Source: Saccharopolyspora rhizosphaerae (GTDB lineage Bacteria; Actinomycetota; Actinomycetes; Mycobacteriales; Pseudonocardiaceae). From it: a stretch of DNA of 64,000 nt. A model generated the notes under the pieces. The model searched no databases and was not told the DNA's origin. It saw only the letters and a list, made by a program, of their open reading frames with translations. Below, piece after piece: positions 51,687-59,747 of the stretch. Location of the stretch: contig NZ_RSAA01000015.1 in NCBI RefSeq assembly GCF_003931915.1, positions 455,255 through 519,254 on the forward strand, given 5' to 3'. The position numbers and the translations under genes were made by a program. The stretch's first letter is position 1, and each line of letters opens with the position of its first letter.

Positions 51687-52910
51687 TTGACCGATCTGTC
51701 CGCCACCACCGGCGTGACGGACCGCCCGAGCGGCACCGCGCAGGAACCCGGGCGGGTCAGGGGGAATCCGGATCCGATCCGACGGTTCCTGGATCAGCAG
51801 AACCCCGGAACTCCTTGCCTGGTCATGGATCTGGCTCAGGTCCGAGACCGCTACCGGCACCTGCGCACCGCGCTGCCGGACGCCCGCATCTGCTACGCGG
51901 TCAAGGCCAATCCCACTCCCGAAGTCGTCGGTGAGCTCATCGCCGAGGGCGCCTCGTTCGACGTCGCCAGCCCCGGCGAGATCGACTTGGTCCTGGCCAA
52001 GGGCGCCACACCGGAGTCGATCTCCTACGGCAACACCATCAAGAAGCGGCGCGACATCGCCCGGGCCCACGAGCAGGGCGTGCGGTTGTTCGCCACCGAC
52101 AGCGCCGCGGACCTCACCAACATCGCCGAGGTCGCACCCGGATCGCAGGTGTTCTGCCGCGTCCTGGTCGACAACACCGGCTCCCGGACGCCGTTCGGCC
52201 GCAAGTTCGGTTGCACCCCGGAACAAGCCGCGGACCTGCTGGTCCGCGCCGACGAGCTGGGACTGGACGCCTGCGGCGTGTCGTTCCACATCGGATCGCA
52301 GCAGCTGGATCCGGCCGCCTACCGGCACGGCATCGACGCGGCCGCGCGGGTGTTCGCCGACTGCGCCGCCCGCGGTGTGCGACCGAGGCTGGTCAACCTG
52401 GGCGGGGGACTGCCCGCCGGGTACGCGGGTTCGGCGCCGCCGCTGGCCGACTACGTGACGGCCATCGAAGCGGCGCTGGAGCACGCCTTCGGCCCGCAGC
52501 GGCCGGAGCTGCTCATCGAGCCCGGCCGGTTCCTGGTCGGCGACGCCGGCGTGCTGCGCAGCGAAGTCGTGCTGGTGACGGATTCCTGCGACGGGCAGCG
52601 GCGCTGGGTGTACCTCGACATCGGGCGCTACAACGGACTCGCCGAGACCGAGGGCGAGGCCATCGCCTACCGGCTGCGCACCTCGCGCGACGGTGACGAG
52701 GGAGGTCCCGTCGTGCTGGCCGGGCCGACCTGCGACGGTGATGACGTGCTCTACCAGCGGACGCACTACGAGCTGCCGCGCACGCTGCGCGGCGGTGACT
52801 GGGTGGACCTGCTGTCGGCGGGCGCGTACACCGCGAGCTATTCATCCGTGGGTTTCAACGGGTTCACCCCGCTGCCCACTTATTGCGTCGACGGCGATCA
52901 GCGCCCGTGA
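51687..52910 (+). CDS. Ornithine decarboxylase-like (fold III PLP decarboxylase)
   Basis: TTG 51687 lies 8 bases after GGAGG and gives 407 residues; a frame opens from 51522 but lacks a binding site. PLP Lys73 sits in ICYAVKANP; SFDVASPGEIDLVL, SFHIGSQQLD, LVNLGGGLPAGY, LLIEPGRFLVGDAG, LAGPTCDGDDVLYQ and GAYTASYSSVGFNGF follow in eukaryotic-type ornithine decarboxylase order. The Cys in GPTCDG is the second active-site residue. It would make putrescine for SpeE. Lysine or diaminobutyrate decarboxylation is possible, but the adjacent SpeD and SpeE genes support ornithine. Confidence 0.85.
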   Translation: MTDLSATTGVTDRPSGTAQEPGRVRGNPDPIRRFLDQQNPGTPCLVMDLAQVRDRYRHLRTALPDARICYAVKANPTPEVVGELIAEGASFDVASPGEIDLVLAKGATPESISYGNTIKKRRDIARAHEQGVRLFATDSAADLTNIAEVAPGSQVFCRVLVDNTGSRTPFGRKFGCTPEQAADLLVRADELGLDACGVSFHIGSQQLDPAAYRHGIDAAARVFADCAARGVRPRLVNLGGGLPAGYAGSAPPLADYVTAIEAALEHAFGPQRPELLIEPGRFLVGDAGVLRSEVVLVTDSCDGQRRWVYLDIGRYNGLAETEGEAIAYRLRTSRDGDEGGPVVLAGPTCDGDDVLYQRTHYELPRTLRGGDWVDLLSAGAYTASYSSVGFNGFTPLPTYCVDGDQRP

Positions 52911-53002
52911 CCTGCTGCGGGAGCACGTCCGACCGCTGTGGACGCGCTCCACGGAGCGAAGGCGAGACACGGCAATTCTGCGAAATGATGGGAGGTCGAT
53001 AG

Positions 53003-53395
53003 ATGTCCGTTGACACCGGAGCACAGGTCGGTCTGTTCACCGGCAGGCACGTCCTGGCAGAGCTCGAGGGCGTTGAACCGGAACTGCTGGACGACGAGCA
53101 GTACCTGCGGGATGTCCTGCACAACGCCTTGAGCGAGTCGGACGCCACGGTGTGCCAGATGATCGCCAAGCGGTTCGACCCGCAGGGCGTCACGGTGTTG
53201 GCGCTGCTGTCGGAGTCCCACGCTTCGCTGCACACCTACCCGGAGGACGGTTCGATCTTCATCGACGTGTTCACCTGCGGGCACACCGCGAAGCCCGAGC
53301 TCGCGGTGCAGCTGCTCGCCGAGGCGCTCAAGCCGACCTCGCAGAACGTGCAGACCATCCGACGCGGCCACGACTACGCCGAACTGGTCTGCTGA
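53003..53395 (+). CDS. speD: S-adenosylmethionine decarboxylase proenzyme
   Basis: 130 residues. The self-cleavage site LLSE|SHASLHTYPE puts pyruvoyl Ser72 after Glu71, with His77 and catalytic Cys92 (FTCGHTAKPE) at the spacing of the Thermotoga class 1b enzyme. The product decarboxylated AdoMet donates the aminopropyl group to putrescine. It is 92 bases after the decarboxylase gene. The GGGAGG binding site precedes ATG 53003. The gap to speE (267 bases) holds a repeat element and may break the operon. Confidence 0.95.
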   Translation: MSVDTGAQVGLFTGRHVLAELEGVEPELLDDEQYLRDVLHNALSESDATVCQMIAKRFDPQGVTVLALLSESHASLHTYPEDGSIFIDVFTCGHTAKPELAVQLLAEALKPTSQNVQTIRRGHDYAELVC

Positions 53396-53445
53396 TCCGC
53401 ACCGGCGGTTCCGGCTCGAGCTGCGCGACCGCGCGGGTGGCAGAC

Positions 53446-53520
53446 CTGAGCGGCTCCGTGGACACCGAGCGCCGCTGCCGCGCTCACGGCGTGCGGCACC
53501 CTCGCCACGAAGCCGCTCAG
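53446..53520. repeat. Family C hairpin repeat, copy 5 (best preserved)
   Basis: A 75-base element between speD and speE with 16-base terminal inverted repeats: CTGAGCGGCTCCGTGG (53446-53461) and CCACGAAGCCGCTCAG (53505-53520), 15 of 16 complementary. No coding content. It resembles a miniature inverted-repeat element and may terminate or separate the polyamine transcript. Confidence 0.7.
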
Positions 53521-53662
53521 AACTCGCGGCGGTGCGGGCCATCCGGGTGCCTGCGGTGGGGCACGGGTGGGCACGGTCTACTTTTCGCGTGTCGGCGGGC
53601 CCGCTACGGGAACCGGCGGGATGCTGGGCACACACCATTGGGGACATTCAGGAGGAACACCG

Positions 53663-54535
53663 TTGATCGAACTCGACGGGCACCGGTGGATCAAGGAGCC
53701 GTTGGGCGCCGACATGGAGCGCCTGTGGCGGGTCGACGACGTGCTGTGGGAGGGCGACACCCCGTACCAGCACGTGGTGATCGCGCAGACCGGGCAGGGG
53801 ATCTCGCTGTTCTGCGACGATGACCGGCAGAGCACCGAGTTCTCGCAGCTGGTCTACCACGAGGCCATGATGGTCCCGGCGTTCCTGCTGGCCGGGCAGG
53901 TGGACCGGGTGCTGATCATCGGGTCGAGCGAGGGCGTGGCCAGCCAGATGGCGGTGGCCGCCGGAGCGACCCGGGTCGACCACGTCGACATCGACGAGCT
54001 GTGCGTGCGCAAGTGCGCCGAGCTCCTGCCCTACGGCTACACGCCGGAGGAGCTGGCCGCGGCCGAGAAGGGGGAAGGCCCGGTCACGATCCACTTCGCC
54101 GACGGGTGGAGCTTCCTGGACCAGGCCCCGCCGGAGGGCTACGACATCGTCGTGGTCGACCTGCCGGACGAGCGCGCCGACGACGCCGACGGCCAGCACA
54201 ACCGGCTCTACGGCCTGGAGTTCATCCAGCGCTGCCAGTCGGTGCTCTCGGCCGGGGGCGTGGTCGCCTTCCAGGGCGGCTGCCCGACCGTGTGGCGCAA
54301 CGAGACGCTGATCCGCGCCTACAACCGGTTCCAGACGGCCTTCGAGACGGTCGCCTACTTCGGCTCCGACGAGCACGAGTGGGCGTTCCTGTTCGGCCGG
54401 GAGGAGCCGATCGACGACCCGATCAACCTGATGCTCGAGGCGCTGCCCAACTGCGCGTACGAGCCCAGGACGATCGACGACGCGTCCCTCATCGGCGCCA
54501 CGGTCCCCCCGTACTCGGTGCGGAACCAGTCCTGA
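53663..54535 (+). CDS. speE: Polyamine aminopropyltransferase (spermidine synthase), divergent motif
   Basis: TTG 53663, 7 bases after GGAGG, gives 290 residues. It has the tetramer-forming N-terminal domain and a Rossmann domain with GQVDRVLIIGSSEGVASQMA, DHVDIDELCVRKCAELLP, ADGWSFL and YDIVVVDLPDE. The usual GGGDG is replaced by GSSEG (residues 87-91), and the catalytic VD-SSDP loop reads VDLPDE (Asp166, Asp169), so substrate preference may differ from standard SpeE. Position after an ornithine decarboxylase-like gene and speD argues for spermidine or a related triamine product. Confidence 0.85.
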   Translation: MIELDGHRWIKEPLGADMERLWRVDDVLWEGDTPYQHVVIAQTGQGISLFCDDDRQSTEFSQLVYHEAMMVPAFLLAGQVDRVLIIGSSEGVASQMAVAAGATRVDHVDIDELCVRKCAELLPYGYTPEELAAAEKGEGPVTIHFADGWSFLDQAPPEGYDIVVVDLPDERADDADGQHNRLYGLEFIQRCQSVLSAGGVVAFQGGCPTVWRNETLIRAYNRFQTAFETVAYFGSDEHEWAFLFGREEPIDDPINLMLEALPNCAYEPRTIDDASLIGATVPPYSVRNQS

Positions 54536-54593
54536 GCCGGAGGCGGTGGGCGGCCCGCGCGGTCGCCCACCGCCGGTCAGCCGAGCCGCTCCC

Positions 54594-55664
54594 TCACGGC
54601 GAGTCGAGGTAGGGGTGGTACGAGCCGCCGTCGGTGGGCAGGAACCACTGGTCGAAGGCCAGCCCCCGGTTGTGCAGCTCGGCCTCCACCTTGGCCGCCT
54701 TCTCGACGACCTCCGCCTCGGCCTCGCCGGCCAGCGGGACGTCCACCTCGTAGAGCTCGTCGTGCTCCACGTCGCCGAACGCCCGCGCGGCGAAGGCGTC
54801 GAACACCGGTTCGCTGTCGTCCCAGCTCATGAGCTCGGCGGCTTCCAGGACCACCCGCGCTTCGTTGATGATCAGCCGCAGCGCCAGCGCCTCGGCGACG
54901 CTGCGCGGCGGCGTCCACGCGGGCTCGGTGAGCCGTGCCGCCACCGCCGCCGAGGCCAGCACGAACGACCTGGCGAAGAACGCGTCGTAGCGGTGGTCGT
55001 AGCAGGGCGGGAGCTCTTCGAGCACCAGCAGCCCGACGGCGTCCGCCACGGTCGCGTTGTTGACCGCCAGCGCGAGCTCGTCGTAGAAGATCTCGTCGGT
55101 CACCACCCGGACCGAGTGCACCAGCGCGCCCGCCGCGAGCGTGGCACCTTCGCCCTCGATGCCGAAGGCGCTGGGCCCGAAGGCCTGCAGCCGCGGTGCG
55201 AGGTCGTCGAGCCGACGCTTCCAGTGCTCGGCGTCCATCGCGGGCTCGGCGGAGGTCTCCAGGGCCTCCTCGATGGCGGCCTGCAGCTCGCCGTCGGCGT
55301 CGACCTCGTCGGCGGCGGCCAGCCGCTCGTTGAACTCGTCCTCGGTGAGGCGCACGGCGGACTCGGCCACCGTCCAGCCGAGCAGCAGCTCGGTCTCCAC
55401 GATGAGCTCGTCGAGCACCGAGGCGGCGCCTTCCTCGGCGGCCTGGAGCGAGGGCGCGTCCAGGGCCAGCAGCACGCTCACGCCGCCCTGGTGCACGGTG
55501 ATGCGGTAGTCGAGGACGTCGATCTCGGACTCGCCGGGACCGCTGACCCCCTCGACCATCGCCAGGTGTCGGTCCAGCACGGCGGCGACCCCCTCCTGCT
55601 GCAGCGGGTCGAGCTCCACCACCTCGGCAGGGGGTGCCAGTTCCGCCGTCACCGCGTAGTCCAC
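54594..55664 (-). CDS. Large hypothetical acidic protein
   Basis: GTG 55664 after GAGGAGAGGG gives 356 residues. The composition is strongly acidic and Ala/Glu/Leu-rich, with few or no Cys and no membrane segment. Helical stretches such as EEGAASVLDELIVETELLLG, EELPPCYDHRYDAFFARSFV and AEAEVVEKAAKVEAELHNRG dominate. No family is recognised. It stands between the converging spermidine synthase gene and the divergent ribokinase gene. The open frame extends far upstream but is antisense to the ribokinase there, so it was cut at 55664. Confidence 0.75.
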   Translation of the reverse strand: MDYAVTAELAPPAEVVELDPLQQEGVAAVLDRHLAMVEGVSGPGESEIDVLDYRITVHQGGVSVLLALDAPSLQAAEEGAASVLDELIVETELLLGWTVAESAVRLTEDEFNERLAAADEVDADGELQAAIEEALETSAEPAMDAEHWKRRLDDLAPRLQAFGPSAFGIEGEGATLAAGALVHSVRVVTDEIFYDELALAVNNATVADAVGLLVLEELPPCYDHRYDAFFARSFVLASAAVAARLTEPAWTPPRSVAEALALRLIINEARVVLEAAELMSWDDSEPVFDAFAARAFGDVEHDELYEVDVPLAGEAEAEVVEKAAKVEAELHNRGLAFDQWFLPTDGGSYHPYLDSP

Positions 55665-55766
55665 CGCGAATCGCCCTCTCCTCGACTGCTGGTCGGCATG
55701 GTACGACGTCGCCCTGCTGGTGACCCGGCCAGCGCGCTGGGTGTCGGGGTCGGCGATGATGATCCG

Positions 55767-56666
55767 GTGACGACGAACGTGGTGGTCTTCGGCAGTTGCA
55801 ACATGGACCTGGTGGCCTACGTGCCGGTCGCGCCCAAGCGGGGCGAGACGGTCACCGGCCGCGAGTTCCGCACGGTCCCGGGCGGCAAGGGCGCCAACCA
55901 GGCGATCGCCGCGGCCAAGGCCGGTGCGGACGTGCGCATGATCGGCGCGGTCGGCGCCGACGAGTTCGGCGCGGAGATCCGCCGCGTCATGCAGGACTCC
56001 ACTGTGGACGTCCAGGGTCTGCGAACGGTGCCCGGGCGCAGCGGAACCGCGCACATCGTCGTCGACGACGCGGGCGACAACTCGATCATCGTGGTCCCGG
56101 CGGCCAACGGCACCGTCGACGCGCTCGCCGACGGCGACGAGGAGCTCATCGCCGGTTCCGACAGCCTGCTGCTGCAGCTGGAGGTCCCGCAGCCGGGCGT
56201 GGCCGCCGCCGCGGCGGCGGGCAAGCGGCACGGCGTGCGGGTCGTGCTCACCCCCGCGCCGGCGGTGCCGCTCCCCGAGGAGCTGCTGCGCGACGTGGAC
56301 CTGCTGGTGCCCAACGAGCACGAGGCGGCCGTGCTGACCGGACACGACGACCCCGAACGCGCCCTGGCGGCGCTGCTGGAGCTGGTGCCCGAGGTCGTCA
56401 TCACGCTCGGTGCCCGCGGGTGCACGTACGGCAACCGAGACGGCGTCCGCCACGACGTGCCGGCGTTCTCCGTGCCGGCGGTGGACACCACGGCGGCGGG
56501 CGACACGTTCGTCGGCGTGCTCACCACCGCGCTCGGCGAGGGCGGCGAGGTCCCGAACGCGTTGCGGGAGGCGGCGGCCGGGTCGGCACTGTCCGTGCAG
56601 CGCAATGGCGCCAGCAGCGCGATGCCCACGCGGGATGAAATCGCCGACTTCGTGGCCCGACAATAG
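55767..56666 (+). CDS. rbsK: Ribokinase (PfkB family)
   Basis: 299 residues from GTG 55767. The PfkB signatures are clear: GKGANQAIAAAKAGADVRMI, GAVGADEFGAEIRRVM near the N-terminus and DTTAAGDTFVGVL at the C-terminus with catalytic Asp246. The SCNMDLVAYVPVAPKRGETV start and NEHEAAVLTG are typical of ribokinases. It phosphorylates ribose at O5 in the cytoplasm. No rbs transporter or LacI regulator is adjacent, so salvage of ribose from nucleosides (the purine cluster is 5 kb away) is a possible context. Confidence 0.9.
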   Translation: MTTNVVVFGSCNMDLVAYVPVAPKRGETVTGREFRTVPGGKGANQAIAAAKAGADVRMIGAVGADEFGAEIRRVMQDSTVDVQGLRTVPGRSGTAHIVVDDAGDNSIIVVPAANGTVDALADGDEELIAGSDSLLLQLEVPQPGVAAAAAAGKRHGVRVVLTPAPAVPLPEELLRDVDLLVPNEHEAAVLTGHDDPERALAALLELVPEVVITLGARGCTYGNRDGVRHDVPAFSVPAVDTTAAGDTFVGVLTTALGEGGEVPNALREAAAGSALSVQRNGASSAMPTRDEIADFVARQ

Positions 56667-56790
56667 CCGCTGATCGCCATTCACCGGTGCGCGACCACGG
56701 CGTCCAGCGGCCATCACCGGAAATGGCGCCGGCTATCACGGGCGGCCGGAAATGTCCGGAGCGCAAATCCGGCCGCCCGTGCCCGGCCGT

Positions 56791-57135
56791 TCACCGAGCG
56801 TTGTCGTAAGCCTCGACGACTTCAGCCGGAATGCGGCCCCGGTCGGAAACCTGCATGCCCTGTTCCCGGGCCCATTCCCGAATGGCCTGGTTCCGTTCCC
56901 GGTCGGCCTGGGTCGGCGCGCTGGACGACTTGCCCGCCTTGGTGCCAGACCGCTTGCGGCCACCGGTCTTACGGGCGTTGGCCACGTAAGAAGCCAGTGC
57001 GTCCCGCAGTTTCGCGGCGTTGTCGGCGGACAGGTCGATCTGGTAGTTCACCCCGTCCAGGGCGAACTCGACGGTGCTGTCGGCTTGCGAGCCGTCGACA
57101 TCGTCGACCAGCTGCACGGTGACTTTCTGCGCCAC
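56791..57135 (-). CDS. lsr2: Nucleoid-associated protein Lsr2
   Basis: GTG 57135, 8 bases after GAGGT, gives 114 residues, the canonical Lsr2 size. The N-terminal dimerisation domain reads VTVQLVDDVDGSQADSTVEF and ALDGVNYQIDLS; the C-terminal DNA-binding domain reads IREWAREQGMQVSDRGRIP, with the minor-groove RGR hook at 99-101. Lsr2 silences AT-rich and horizontally acquired DNA and affects antibiotic clusters in actinomycetes. It is divergent from a partial paralogue at 57498. Confidence 0.97.
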   Translation of the reverse strand: MAQKVTVQLVDDVDGSQADSTVEFALDGVNYQIDLSADNAAKLRDALASYVANARKTGGRKRSGTKAGKSSSAPTQADRERNQAIREWAREQGMQVSDRGRIPAEVVEAYDNAR

Positions 57136-57497
57136 GGTTAAACCTCGATTCCGGCTCGAATCCAGTCTCAGCGCGCGCACATGTCCGCGCGACGAAGAGC
57201 GAGCGAACAATAAACGATCGCCGGAAGAATGTTCCACCCGGTATCGAATTCCGGCACTCGCGTCCATTGCTGCGGGCTCGAACCGCCCGTGCCTGGTTAC
57301 CGTCCGTGAGTCGACAACAGCCGCCGACCGGCGCGTGTGTCCGGAACCCCGAGCGGTTTTCGGCCGATCGGACCGGGTGCTCTACAGTCGAGTGCGAGAC
57401 AACTGGTGAATGTCGTGCTACAACGTGGTCAGGACTAGCAGTAGTCTTACCTGGAAGTCGCGGATCGAGACGGGGCGCGTTCCCGAGACAGGTGATC
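57136..57497. promoter_or_regulatory. Divergent control region between lsr2 and its paralogue
   Basis: 362 bases, AT-richer than its surroundings, with runs such as ACAATAAACGATCG (57209-57222) and AGTAGTCTTACC (57441-57452), the sort of flexible AT steps Lsr2 prefers, which would allow autoregulation. A fragment ACATGTCCGCGCGA at about 57179 partly resembles the family B core. No clear promoter pair could be fixed. Confidence 0.45.
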
Positions 57498-57968
57498 ATG
57501 GCCGAGCGGATTCAGGTCGATCTCGTCGATGACATCGACGGGTCGCCAGCCAAGCACACCGTCACCTTCGCGTTGGACGGCGTGAGCTACGAAATCGACC
57601 TGAACGACGGCAACGCCGAAGCGCTCCGCTCCGTGCTCGACCGCTACATCAAGGCCGCTCGCTCGCCTGAACCGGCTGCTCCGCGCGGATCCAAGCGGCA
57701 GGAGCGCGACGAGGAGCAGACCCGCAAGGCGAACAAGCAGCTCACCGAGCAGATCCGCGGTGCGGCCCAGCGCACGAGGGAAGCGCTGAAGAAGCCCGAG
57801 GCCGACGAGGCCGCCGCTGCCGAAGCCGGTGGTGTCGAAGCCGAGGGTGCCGAAACCCCGGCCGAAGTTGAGCTCCTCACCTCCGACGACGCCGAGCAGT
57901 CCCAGAACGAAGCTCCCGCAGAGGGTCCGGCCGTCTCGCTGCCGCTGTTCTCCTCCGCCGTGGACTGA
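57498..57968 (+). CDS. Lsr2-like protein lacking the DNA-binding domain
   Basis: ATG 57498 gives 156 residues. Residues 1-55 align closely with the Lsr2 dimerisation domain (RIQVDLVDDIDGSPAKHTVT, FALDGVSYEIDLNDGNAEAL), including the conserved LVDD and FALDGV-Y-IDL. The RGR-containing DNA-binding domain is missing; instead there is a charged helical segment (QERDEEQTRKANKQLTEQIR) and a long acidic Ala/Glu tail ending SLPLFSSAVD. It could heterodimerise with Lsr2 and poison or tune its bridging. It is divergent from lsr2 itself. The function is inferred, not shown. Confidence 0.88.
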   Translation: MAERIQVDLVDDIDGSPAKHTVTFALDGVSYEIDLNDGNAEALRSVLDRYIKAARSPEPAAPRGSKRQERDEEQTRKANKQLTEQIRGAAQRTREALKKPEADEAAAAEAGGVEAEGAETPAEVELLTSDDAEQSQNEAPAEGPAVSLPLFSSAVD

Positions 57969-58119
57969 GGCCCCGTCTTCACCCGTTAAGTCCTCGCGAT
58001 CCGTCCGACCGGGTTGGTTGACTCCTCACCCCATCGCCGGCGAGGACGTCCCGCCTCCGGGCACGCCACCTCGTCGGGAAGCACGGCTCTGACGTTCCCC
58101 CCGACGTCCGGAGGCGCCC

Positions 58120-59745
58120 GTGAGGACGCAGTCCACCGACCCCGGCAGGAGGCGGGTCGCGCTAGCGCTGCTGCTGGCCACCGCCTCGACGACGACCGCC
58201 TGCGCGCCGCTGGTGGACGTGCACCAGACCGCCGCCGAGGTGCGCGCCTCGGTGCAGGCGCCCACCGTGCGTGGTGGCGAAGCCACCGTCGTGCTCGATT
58301 CAGAACCCGACGAGCTCGACCCGACCACCGCGTCCACGCTCACCTCGCGCCAGGTCTTCATCAACATGTGCGAGAAGCTCTACGACCTGGACGACGCGGT
58401 GCGCGTGGTGCCGCAGCTGGCGACCGCACTGCCCGCGGTCTCGCCGGACGGCCTGCAGCTGACCATCCCGCTCAAGCCCGGTGTGCGCTTCAACGACGGA
58501 ACGCCGTTCGACGCCGAAGCCGTCAAGCGCAGCCTCGACCGCCACCGGACGCTCGACGGTTCCGCCCGCCGCACCGAGCTCTCCGCCGTCGCGGGCGTCG
58601 ACGTCGTCGACCCGCTGACCGTCCGCGTCCGGCTCTCCCGCCCCTACGCGCCGCTCGCCGGCATGCTCGCCGACCGCGCCGGGATGGTCCTGTCCCCGGC
58701 CGCGCTCGACCGCCTCGGCGAGGACTTCGCGGACAACCCCGTCTGCGTCGGCCCCTACACCTTCGGGGAGCGCGTCGCCCAGGACCGGATCGTGCTGCGG
58801 CGCAGCGACTTCTACTACGGGCGCGACCAGACCAAGCTCGACCGGCTGGTGTACCGCTTCGTCGGCGACGACAACGTGCGCACCGCCAACCTGCGCTCCG
58901 GTGAGTACGACGTCATGTGGGAGGTCCCGGCCCCGCAGGTGCCGCTCATCTCCCGCGAGCCCGGACTCGTGCTGCTGAACACCCCGTCGCTGCAGTACTG
59001 GGGCATCAACGTCAACATCCGCAACGTCGGCGGCGAAACCGGTCACGTACCAGGGCCGCTGGCCAACGACCCCCGGGTGCGCGAAGCCCTCGCGCTCGCC
59101 ATCGACCGCGAAACGCTCAACGAGATCACCTTCAACGGCCTCTACCAACCCGCGTGCGGACCGATCCCCGACATCAGCGAGTTCGCGACGCCGAAGACGC
59201 AGGCCTGCCCGCCCTACGACCTCGACCGCGCCCGCCGGCTGCTCGCCGAAGCCGGGGTGCGGACGCCGATCCGGGTGGAGATGACGCTGGCCAACGACAC
59301 CTCCACGATGCAGGCCGGGCAGGTGATCCAAGCCATGGCGGCGCAAGCCGGTTTCGAGGTGGTGCTGCGCCCCTCCGAGCTGACCACCGCGCTGTCGGAC
59401 TCGCGGTCCGGCAACTTCCAGCTCTACGCCGGTGGTTGGTCCGGTCGCTCCGACCCGGACGGCAACATCGCCAGCTTCCACACCGCCGACGGCTCGCACA
59501 ACTACAGCGGCTACTCCACACCCGAGACCGACGCGCTGATCGAACGCGCTGCCGCCGAGCAGGACCCGGCGGTGCGCAGCGCCCTCTACGAGCGCGTCGT
59601 CGCCGACCTGCAAGCCGCCAACGGCCTCATCTACCTCTACCGCCAGCAGTACTACACCGCCCACACCGACCGGATGGCCGGTGTGACCGTCCATCCCGAC
59701 GGACTTGTCCGGATGCAGCACGCCGGATTCGTCGAGGGGAGCTGA
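58120..59745 (+). CDS. Oligopeptide-type ABC substrate-binding lipoprotein
   Basis: 541 residues, GTG start 58120. A signal peptide with lipobox TTAC places the lipid-modified Cys at residue 28. SBP_bac_5 features include EPDELDPTTASTLTSRQVFI, LTIPLKPGVRFNDGTPFDAE and NPVCVGPYTFGERV. These proteins deliver peptides, nickel-chelates or opine-like compounds to Dpp/Opp-type permeases. Four genes follow as one operon with minimal spacing, forming a complete importer. The upstream 150 bases show no obvious operator. Confidence 0.93.
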   Translation: MRTQSTDPGRRRVALALLLATASTTTACAPLVDVHQTAAEVRASVQAPTVRGGEATVVLDSEPDELDPTTASTLTSRQVFINMCEKLYDLDDAVRVVPQLATALPAVSPDGLQLTIPLKPGVRFNDGTPFDAEAVKRSLDRHRTLDGSARRTELSAVAGVDVVDPLTVRVRLSRPYAPLAGMLADRAGMVLSPAALDRLGEDFADNPVCVGPYTFGERVAQDRIVLRRSDFYYGRDQTKLDRLVYRFVGDDNVRTANLRSGEYDVMWEVPAPQVPLISREPGLVLLNTPSLQYWGINVNIRNVGGETGHVPGPLANDPRVREALALAIDRETLNEITFNGLYQPACGPIPDISEFATPKTQACPPYDLDRARRLLAEAGVRTPIRVEMTLANDTSTMQAGQVIQAMAAQAGFEVVLRPSELTTALSDSRSGNFQLYAGGWSGRSDPDGNIASFHTADGSHNYSGYSTPETDALIERAAAEQDPAVRSALYERVVADLQAANGLIYLYRQQYYTAHTDRMAGVTVHPDGLVRMQHAGFVEGS

Positions 59746-59747
59746 TC

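Noticed and set aside
54594..56717. Longer version of the acidic hypothetical protein (707 codons)
   Set aside because: The additional 350 codons are antisense to ribokinase, which has clear PfkB motifs.
57270..57300. TTCGA-containing stem resembling a tRNA T arm on the minus strand
   Set aside because: Loop size and flanking arms do not fit; no acceptor or anticodon stem could be built.
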